Source: a bacterium (GTDB lineage: Bacteria; Eremiobacterota; Eremiobacteria; Baltobacterales; Baltobacteraceae). From it: a stretch of 10,858 nt of DNA. Location: the NCBI GenBank assembly GCA_021784715.1, contig JAJYHP010000098.1, positions 1 through 10,858 on the forward strand, read 5' to 3'. The position numbers and the translations under genes are program-made. The notes under the pieces were generated by a model that was not told the DNA's origin, searched no databases, and saw only the letters and a program-made list of their open reading frames with translations. Shown here one piece after another: positions 5,947 through 10,858 of this stretch; the first letter of the stretch is position 1; each line of letters opens with the position of its first letter.

Positions 5947-7412
5947 GCCCCCGCCGAATTTTGGTAACCGGGGCGACCGGGTACATCGGCGGTCGCCTGA
6001 TTCCGCGCCTGATCGAGGCGGGCTACACCGTGCGCTGCATGGCTCGCGACGCGAAACGCCTCGATGGCCGATTCCCGTACGCCGAAATCGTCGAAGGCGA
6101 CGTTTTCGACGAACGAAGTCTACGGGCGGCCTGCACGGATGTCGATGCCGCATACTATCTGGTTCATTCGATGAGCGACTCGCGGGAGTTCGAGGAACGC
6201 GACCGCGCGGCGGCCGAGCTCTTTGGAAGAATCGCTCGCGAATCGGGCGTACGACGGATCGTCTATCTCGGCGGCCTCGGGAGCGACGACGAAAAACTCT
6301 CGCACCACCTTCGTAGCCGGCACGAAGTGGGCGAGATCCTTCGGGCGAGCGGCGTCGCGTGCACCGAGTTCCGCGCGGCAATGATCGTCGGCAGCGGAAG
6401 CATCTCGTTCGAAATGATGCGCTACCTCACCGAGCGGCTGCCGGTGATGATCGCACCGCGCTGGGTGACGACGCTCTCGCAGCCGATCTCCGTGCGCGAC
6501 GTCTTGCTCTATCTCGTGGCGGCGCTCGACCTTCCCGAACACGAATCGAAGATTTACGAAATCGGCGGCGCCGATACGATTACCTATCGCGATATGATGC
6601 TCCGCTACGCGCGGATACGCCACCTCCATCGTCGCGTCATCATCGTTCCGTTTTTCACCCCGCGCCTATCGTCGTACTGGGTGCATATCGTCACGCCGAT
6701 CTCCGCACGGCTCGCCCAGCCGCTCATCCTCGGATTGAGTAACGAAGTGATCGTTCGCGACCCTTCGGCAACGGTGGATTTTCCGCAGATCGTTCCCGAG
6801 GGCTTCGATCTCGCCGTCACGCGCGCGCTCGATCGCTACCGCACCAACGCGCCCGAAACGACCTGGTTCGACGCATTCGATCTTCGAGGAGTTCCCGTGA
6901 ATTTTTCGGGCGTTCGCGAAGGCATGCTCATCGATCGCCGCGAGTGCGCGGCAAAGGCGCCGCCGCACGTCGTGGCATCGGTCTTTTCACAACTCGGCGG
7001 GGAGCGTGGCTGGCTCTATGGGAATTGGCTCTGGAGGTTGCGCGGCATCATGGACAGAGCGATGGGCGGCGTCGGATTGCGGCGAGGCCGTCGTAGCGCG
7101 ACCGACCTGCGTCTCGGGGATGCGGTAGATTTTTGGCGCGTCGAAGCCTACGAACCGGGACACCTGTTGCGGCTGAGAGCCGAAATGAAACTCCCGGGCG
7201 AGGCCTGGCTCGAGTTCGCGGCGGACCCCGTGGGCGACGGCACGACGCGCCTCACGCAGACCGCCTTCTTCGAACCGCACGGCCTCCTGGGCCTTTTGTA
7301 TTGGTATGCGGTGGCGCCGTTCCATGCATTCATCTTCGGCGGCATGGCGCGCGCCATCGCCGTGGAAGCAGAACGAGCGACCTCCCGATTGCAAGAGCGG
7401 TCAACAGGGTAA
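5943..7412 (+). CDS. Atypical SDR oxidoreductase with C-terminal DUF2867 domain
   Basis: A 489-residue two-domain protein. The N-terminal Rossmann domain (about 4-300) has the NAD(P)-binding TGATGYIGG (G10, G13, G16), DVDAAYYLVHSM at 66-77 and VYLGGLGSDD at 107-116. The usual SDR catalytic YxxxK is absent; its place holds HLRSRHEVGEIL (122-133), as in the atypical, NmrA-like SDR subgroup. The C-terminal domain (about 325-480) matches DUF2867: GGERGWLYGNWLWRLRG at 352-368, GVGLRRGRR, then GDAVDFWRVEAYEPGHLL and MKLPGEAWLEF. The reaction is unknown; relatives are annotated only as NAD(P)-dependent oxidoreductases or epimerases. A GTG start at 5943 is chosen because it overlaps the reductase stop by four bases and begins 5 residues before the Rossmann strand; the longer frame from 5727 lies inside the reductase gene. 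Hydrophobic stretches near the C-terminus (447-466) suggest possible membrane contact. Confidence 0.9.
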   Translation: MSPRRILVTGATGYIGGRLIPRLIEAGYTVRCMARDAKRLDGRFPYAEIVEGDVFDERSLRAACTDVDAAYYLVHSMSDSREFEERDRAAAELFGRIARESGVRRIVYLGGLGSDDEKLSHHLRSRHEVGEILRASGVACTEFRAAMIVGSGSISFEMMRYLTERLPVMIAPRWVTTLSQPISVRDVLLYLVAALDLPEHESKIYEIGGADTITYRDMMLRYARIRHLHRRVIIVPFFTPRLSSYWVHIVTPISARLAQPLILGLSNEVIVRDPSATVDFPQIVPEGFDLAVTRALDRYRTNAPETTWFDAFDLRGVPVNFSGVREGMLIDRRECAAKAPPHVVASVFSQLGGERGWLYGNWLWRLRGIMDRAMGGVGLRRGRRSATDLRLGDAVDFWRVEAYEPGHLLRLRAEMKLPGEAWLEFAADPVGDGTTRLTQTAFFEPHGLLGLLYWYAVAPFHAFIFGGMARAIAVEAERATSRLQERSTG

Positions 7413-7439
7413 ACCTCGTCCTCTAGCCAAGGTGCGCTC

Positions 7440-8996
7440 ATGCGTCGATCGATCGCCCTCTGTGCGGCTTCGTTTTTATTGTACACGCTCGCGTTGCCGA
7501 TTAACCCGGCACTCGCGCGAGAAACGCAACTCGTTGCATACAACGAAACACCGGCAGCCGACGGTAGCGTGCAACTCATCCTCGATTTCGATGGCTTCGC
7601 ACCCTCATCGCAGGTCGTCCAGGCGAAGCGCAACGACGTGAAAGTGTTGCTTTTCGGTGTCGAGCGCGGCAAACGATTACCCGGCGTCTTCGATCCCGCC
7701 GGCGAAATCGTCTCGGCAAAGATCGCACCCTTCGCCGGGGTCGGTCTCCTCGTGGATATTCGCCTCAAGAACGACGTCGTTCCGCGCGTCGATACCGTAG
7801 GATCGCGCATCGTCGTGCATATTCCCGCATACCGCAGCGACCAAGAAGCGCATCTGCCCGGCCCGGTTACGACCTCTGCCGAAGGCATCAAGATCATCCC
7901 GCTTTCGTACGCCGACGTCAGCGAAGTCGCCGGGCTCATCAAGAGCGGCGTCACCGTCCCATCGGTCGATAACTTCCGCGCGCAGTCACCATTCGCACAG
8001 CCGACGCCGAGTTCGTCGATGTCGTCGAGCTCATCGTATTCATCCAGCAGCGCGGCTCCAAGCTACGTCACGTTACCGACCTACGCGCTCCTTCCGAAAG
8101 ATCTGCCGCAGGGCGTTTATATCAACGATCACGTGAGCGTCGATCGCCGATTGAACGCGGTGATTCTGCGCGGTACTCCGAGCGAAATCGCGCCATACGA
8201 ACGCTTGATTCGCCTCATCGACACGCCGCAACGCAGCGTGCTCTTCCAAACCCAGATCGTCGAACTCACCCAAACCGGCCAGTACGATCTCGGCATCGAC
8301 TATTCGCCGAGCGGGCACCTCGCAACGGCGACCTTCAACGCGGGAACCCTACCCGGCGCCGTCAGCGGAAGCGGCAAACCGACCTCCGGCGTCGCCCTCT
8401 CCGCCCAGTTACAGGCGCTCCAACAGCAAGGCCAAGCGAAGATTCTCGCGCAACCGCGCATCCTCGCACTCGATAATCGCATGGCCGCGATCCTCTCGGG
8501 CGAAGCGGTGCCGATCTTCACCTCGGTCGTCGTTCCCTCCGGCGGCACGACCATCGTGCAGCAGCAACTTCAATACATCAATGTCGGCGTCAGCCTCGAG
8601 ATTCTGCCGCGCATCGCCGAGGACGGCGAGGTGACGGCCGATATTTTCTCGGAAGTCTCGAGCATTTTGAGTTACGTGCAGACCGCGCCGCGCATTGCGG
8701 TACGCCAGGAACTGACCGCTGCGACGGTCCGAGACGGCCAGTCGGTGATCATCGGCGGGCTGCTGGAAGACCAAGAGATCAAAACGCTGAGCAAGGTTCC
8801 GGGGCTCGGCGACATACCGATCCTCGGCGCTTTCTTCCGCCAAGTCAACAAAACGAGTCAGAAGACCAACCTGTACTTGGTCATCACTCCACACGTTCTA
8901 TCGAAGAGCTTCCACTCGCTCGATCAACAGAAGCCATCGTCGGCGACTCCGACGACACCGCCGGCGCCGACAACCTCGCCAACGCCAAAGCCCTAG
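7440..8996 (+). CDS. AMIN-domain secretin (type II/III secretion / PilQ-like)
   Basis: A 518-residue outer-membrane channel protein. Seen: a signal peptide at 1-26 (hydrophobic 5-20, then ALA-R); an AMIN-like beta domain at about 28-130 (SVQLILDFDGF, then RIVVHIPAY), which in PilQ-type secretins binds peptidoglycan; one secretin N-domain (about 150-262: IIPLSYADVSEVAGLI, then LNAVILRGTPSEI), interrupted by a Ser-rich insert at 185-208; and the secretin barrel domain (about 264-487) with ILAQPRILALDN at 335-346 and the signature VPGLGDIPILGAFFR at 453-467. The tail (497-518) is Pro/Thr/Ser-rich and lacks a recognisable pilotin-binding S-domain. It is shorter than typical PilQ or GspD, with fewer N-domains. 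AAGGTG 5 bases before the ATG supports the start; the gap to the SDR gene is 27 bases. No pilus or secretion-system partner genes are in the window, so the substrate is unknown. Confidence 0.9.
   Translation: MRRSIALCAASFLLYTLALPINPALARETQLVAYNETPAADGSVQLILDFDGFAPSSQVVQAKRNDVKVLLFGVERGKRLPGVFDPAGEIVSAKIAPFAGVGLLVDIRLKNDVVPRVDTVGSRIVVHIPAYRSDQEAHLPGPVTTSAEGIKIIPLSYADVSEVAGLIKSGVTVPSVDNFRAQSPFAQPTPSSSMSSSSSYSSSSAAPSYVTLPTYALLPKDLPQGVYINDHVSVDRRLNAVILRGTPSEIAPYERLIRLIDTPQRSVLFQTQIVELTQTGQYDLGIDYSPSGHLATATFNAGTLPGAVSGSGKPTSGVALSAQLQALQQQGQAKILAQPRILALDNRMAAILSGEAVPIFTSVVVPSGGTTIVQQQLQYINVGVSLEILPRIAEDGEVTADIFSEVSSILSYVQTAPRIAVRQELTAATVRDGQSVIIGGLLEDQEIKTLSKVPGLGDIPILGAFFRQVNKTSQKTNLYLVITPHVLSKSFHSLDQQKPSSATPTTPPAPTTSPTPKP
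7992..8063 (+). repeat. Serine-rich low-complexity insert within the secretin
   Basis: This stretch encodes secretin residues 185-208, with two blocks of consecutive Ser separated by Met and Tyr. Codons alternate among TCG, TCA, TCC and AGC, so the DNA is not a simple tandem repeat. It lies between the two halves of the secretin N-domain and is probably a flexible loop. Confidence 0.7.
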
Positions 8997-9010
8997 CGGA
9001 GGATATTTGA

Positions 9011-9397
9011 ATGAAACGCCTCGTTCGAATTTGTGCAGTAACCGCGATTTTTTTGAGCCTCGCCGCCCATTCCGCATCGGCGGAATTTCTCTCCCACCGG
9101 TTCGTAGTATGGAACGACACAACGCACTGCTTTACGATGACCGTCCAACAGCGCGACCAGAAGAAGCCGGCGACATTCGATAGCGTACGGCCGGGAGCGC
9201 GCTTCGACCAGATTTTGCATTACGATCGCGCCGTTCACGACTGGTTCTTGGAATGGACGATCTGGAAGTGCGAAGCGAACGGCTCGCCGATCGCCCCGAT
9301 CTATACGGGTTTCACCATCGACAAAAACCCGAACAGCATCTCCTATTATGTCGTAACGCCTGTAGGCTCCGCCTTCCAAATGACCCGCAAAAATTAG
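9011..9397 (+). CDS. Small secreted protein of unknown function
   Basis: A 128-residue protein I do not recognise. The N-terminus is a clear Sec signal peptide: MKRLVR, hydrophobic 7-19, then SASA before E25, giving a mature protein of about 104 residues. The mature part is rich in aromatic residues (six Phe and four Trp among others) and alternates hydrophobic and polar residues, as in a beta-sandwich. Its only cysteines, C40 and C87, could form one disulfide. There is no lipobox, so a lipoprotein pilotin is unlikely. An excellent GGAGGA site lies 7 bases before the ATG, and the gap to the secretin stop is only 14 bases, so it is co-transcribed with and likely abundant relative to the secretin. 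It could be a periplasmic accessory or a cargo of that channel; this rests on gene order alone. Confidence 0.8.
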   Translation: MKRLVRICAVTAIFLSLAAHSASAEFLSHRFVVWNDTTHCFTMTVQQRDQKKPATFDSVRPGARFDQILHYDRAVHDWFLEWTIWKCEANGSPIAPIYTGFTIDKNPNSISYYVVTPVGSAFQMTRKN

Positions 9398-9419
9398 TGC
9401 CTCCGTTTCGGGCGCTCCG

Positions 9420-10652
9420 ATGCACGTTTTAATCTACTGCGTCGGCAGCGCCGGGGATGTCTACCCGTTCATCGCAATCGGCGAATCGTTGCGCCGGCGC
9501 GGGCACGACGTCGAGGTGCTGACGAGCGCACAATTTCGCGAGAAGGTGGAAGGCGCCGGGCTTGGCTTCATCGAGGCCGGCAGCAGGGAGCAATACGAAG
9601 AGGTTCTTCAAAACCCCGACCTCTGGCACCCGAGAAAAGGGGCCGGCGTCGTTCTGCGACTTTTCAGCGATGGTTGGCCCTTAGCGTACGCGTTTCTCGT
9701 CAACTGCGTTCGGCCGAACGAGACGGTGATCGTTACGAGTACGTTGGGAATGGCCGCACGGCTGTTGCAAGAAAAGTTGGGAACGAAACTCGTTACGGTG
9801 CATTTGCAGCCCTCTTCCCTGCTTTCGGCGACCGACCCGGGAGCGCTCGCAGCGTTGCCGTGGGCGAAATACCTGCCGCTCTGGGCGCGGCGCGCGCTGA
9901 TCGCCTCGATCGACCGCGGCATGAGTTTGTTGCTTTGCCCGAAACTCAATGCATTTCGTTCCACGATCGCGCTGCCGCCGGTCCGAAGCATACGGCGATG
10001 GATGAATTCGCCGGAGCGCGTCATCGCTGCGTTTCCGGCATGGTACGGAGCGCCGCAGCGCGATTGGCCTGCCAACGCCGTGTGCGCGACGTTTCCACGC
10101 TTAGCCGCCGCACCCGACGAGCGACTTTCCGACGCGTTGCGCGTGTATTTGGAGGCCGGAGCAGCGCCGATTGCCTTTACGCCCGGCTCCGCCCACGCTC
10201 ACGGGCGTTTGTTTTTCGAACGCGCCCTTGCGGCAACCGAAAGGCTCGGAATGCGCGCGGTGTTCGTCACGCGCTATCGCGATCAAGTGCCCGATACGTT
10301 GCCTTCGTGGATCCATTACGAGCCCTACGTTGCGTACGACGTGCTCGCGCCTCGCGTTGCGGCGTTCGTCCATCACGGTGGAATCGGAACGAGCGCAACG
10401 GTGCTTGCCGCCGGCACGCCGCAATTGATAACGCCGTTCACGTTCGACCAGCCCGATAACGCCGCGCGGCTCAAAGCGCTCGGCGTCGCCGAAAGCGTCG
10501 CTCCAAAAGCTTCGGCGAAGCGCTGGTCGCGCGCGCTCGCGACGCTCTTGAACGATCCGGCGGTCGCGATCGCGTGCCGGGAGATCGCAGCACGAATGGC
10601 GGCAGAGGAACCCGGCGGCGAACAAATCGCCACGTGGATAGAGCGACGGTAA
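9420..10652 (+). CDS. RhlB-like family 1 glycosyltransferase
   Basis: A 410-residue GT-B fold glycosyltransferase of the UGT/MGT type (GT1). The N-terminal acceptor domain begins MHVLIYCVGSAGDVYPF, which closely resembles the start of the rhamnosyltransferase RhlB, as do NPDLWHPRKG (65-74) and WMNSPERVIAAFPAWYGAPQ (194-213). The C-terminal nucleotide-sugar domain has AFTPGSAHAHG (252-262), VHHGGIGTSATVLAAGTP (317-334) and the donor-binding DQ pair at 343-344 in PFTFDQPDNA. Expected reaction: transfer of a sugar from an NDP-sugar to a lipid or small-molecule acceptor at the inner face of the membrane; donor and acceptor cannot be read. No RhlA-like acyltransferase is nearby, so rhamnolipid synthesis is not implied. 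No Shine-Dalgarno site is visible; the ATG is chosen because RhlB-type proteins start at this point, and translation may be coupled to the gene 22 bases upstream. Last gene of the run. Confidence 0.9.
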   Translation: MHVLIYCVGSAGDVYPFIAIGESLRRRGHDVEVLTSAQFREKVEGAGLGFIEAGSREQYEEVLQNPDLWHPRKGAGVVLRLFSDGWPLAYAFLVNCVRPNETVIVTSTLGMAARLLQEKLGTKLVTVHLQPSSLLSATDPGALAALPWAKYLPLWARRALIASIDRGMSLLLCPKLNAFRSTIALPPVRSIRRWMNSPERVIAAFPAWYGAPQRDWPANAVCATFPRLAAAPDERLSDALRVYLEAGAAPIAFTPGSAHAHGRLFFERALAATERLGMRAVFVTRYRDQVPDTLPSWIHYEPYVAYDVLAPRVAAFVHHGGIGTSATVLAAGTPQLITPFTFDQPDNAARLKALGVAESVAPKASAKRWSRALATLLNDPAVAIACREIAARMAAEEPGGEQIATWIERR

Positions 10653-10858
10653 GGGTCGGCACCATCGAAATTCCGAAAAAACTTTACGATGGCGATACTT
10701 CGAATCCGTTGCGAACCACAGCGCTGCTTGCGAGACCGCGCGCACTTTCGTGAGGGACGAATGGCCCGTCACTCAAGGCGATCGCCAAGGACGGCGCGCG
10801 AGCGAGCACGGTCGACCGGAACGGGAGGACTGCTGCGTAGCTCACCTACCGCTCCCGA
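10653..10858. other. Right edge, non-coding or gene remnant at window end
   Basis: These 206 bases follow the glycosyltransferase stop. A CCATCG/CGATGG pair (10670-10675 and 10687-10692, approximate) flanks an A-rich stretch that includes six consecutive A bases; this is too loose for a clear terminator. A second hairpin, GTGAGGG with CCCGTCAC (10750-10772, one bulged G), lies just beyond a minus-strand TGA (10775-10773). That minus frame is open for 28 codons to the window edge and could be the 3' end of a convergent gene. A plus frame from 10689 is also open to the edge but is Arg-rich and unconvincing. A third symmetry is CGGGAG/CTCCCG at 10822-10857. No gene is called. Confidence 0.35.

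Noticed and set aside
5476..6381. Long minus-strand open frame of 301 codons opposite the reductase and SDR genes
   Set aside because: The composition is Arg-dominated with no motif, and both sense genes have clear family signatures across the same span.
9420..10652. Rhamnolipid biosynthesis locus
   Set aside because: The glycosyltransferase resembles RhlB, but there is no RhlA-like acyltransferase or dTDP-rhamnose gene in the window, so the product cannot be claimed.
10689..10858. Plus-strand open frame from ATG 10689 to the window end
   Set aside because: It is very rich in Arg with no recognisable motif or ribosome site; this looks like a GC-rich chance frame.
10834..10858. Possible tRNA 5' part (TAGCTCA as in a D-arm)
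   Set aside because: The following bases lack the GG of a D-loop and no acceptor stem can be paired inside the window.

Overview
The window is a gene-dense bacterial chromosomal segment of roughly 60% G+C, with ten complete protein-coding genes, no RNA genes, no insertion sequences and no CRISPR array. No gene-free stretch exceeds about 210 bases. A secretin, several Sec signal peptides and a periplasmic-type protease indicate a diderm (Gram-negative-type) cell envelope. The lineage cannot be fixed from sequence alone. The style (CGATCG-rich, GC-rich codons, an orphan AMIN-secretin, a DUF2867 reductase) would fit an uncultured or deeply branching diderm phylum such as Eremiobacterota/Vulcanimicrobiota, but this is an impression and not a demonstrated assignment.

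Layout. (1) 98-328 (+): small DUF2249 protein, convergent with (2) a leftward two-component pair, 2259-1015 (sensor histidine kinase) and 1031-342 (OmpR/PhoB response regulator), whose reading frames overlap by 17 bases. (3) 2379-3368 (+): secreted YHYH-domain protein, divergent from the kinase and convergent with (4) 4905-3388 (-): an exported trypsin-like protease with a C-terminal PDZ domain and an unrecognised central domain. (5) 5020-10652 (+): a tightly packed five-gene run made of a glutathionyl-hydroquinone reductase, an atypical SDR with a DUF2867 domain, an AMIN/secretin outer-membrane channel protein, a small secreted two-cysteine protein of unknown function, and an RhlB-like family 1 glycosyltransferase. 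Junctions in this run are a 4-base GTGA overlap, then gaps of 27, 14 and 22 bases, so it is probably one operon. The last 206 bases and the first 97 bases hold no gene that can be supported well.

How the parts may work together. The kinase and regulator form a self-contained signalling pair and could control the divergent YHYH gene, but no operator was identified. The five-gene run mixes redox enzymes with envelope functions. The most interesting unit is secretin, small secreted protein and glycosyltransferase: a secretin outside any recognisable type II/III secretion or type IV pilus cluster, followed at 14 bases by a small exported protein that could be its partner or cargo, then a glycolipid-type glycosyltransferase. 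That functional link is inference from gene order only.
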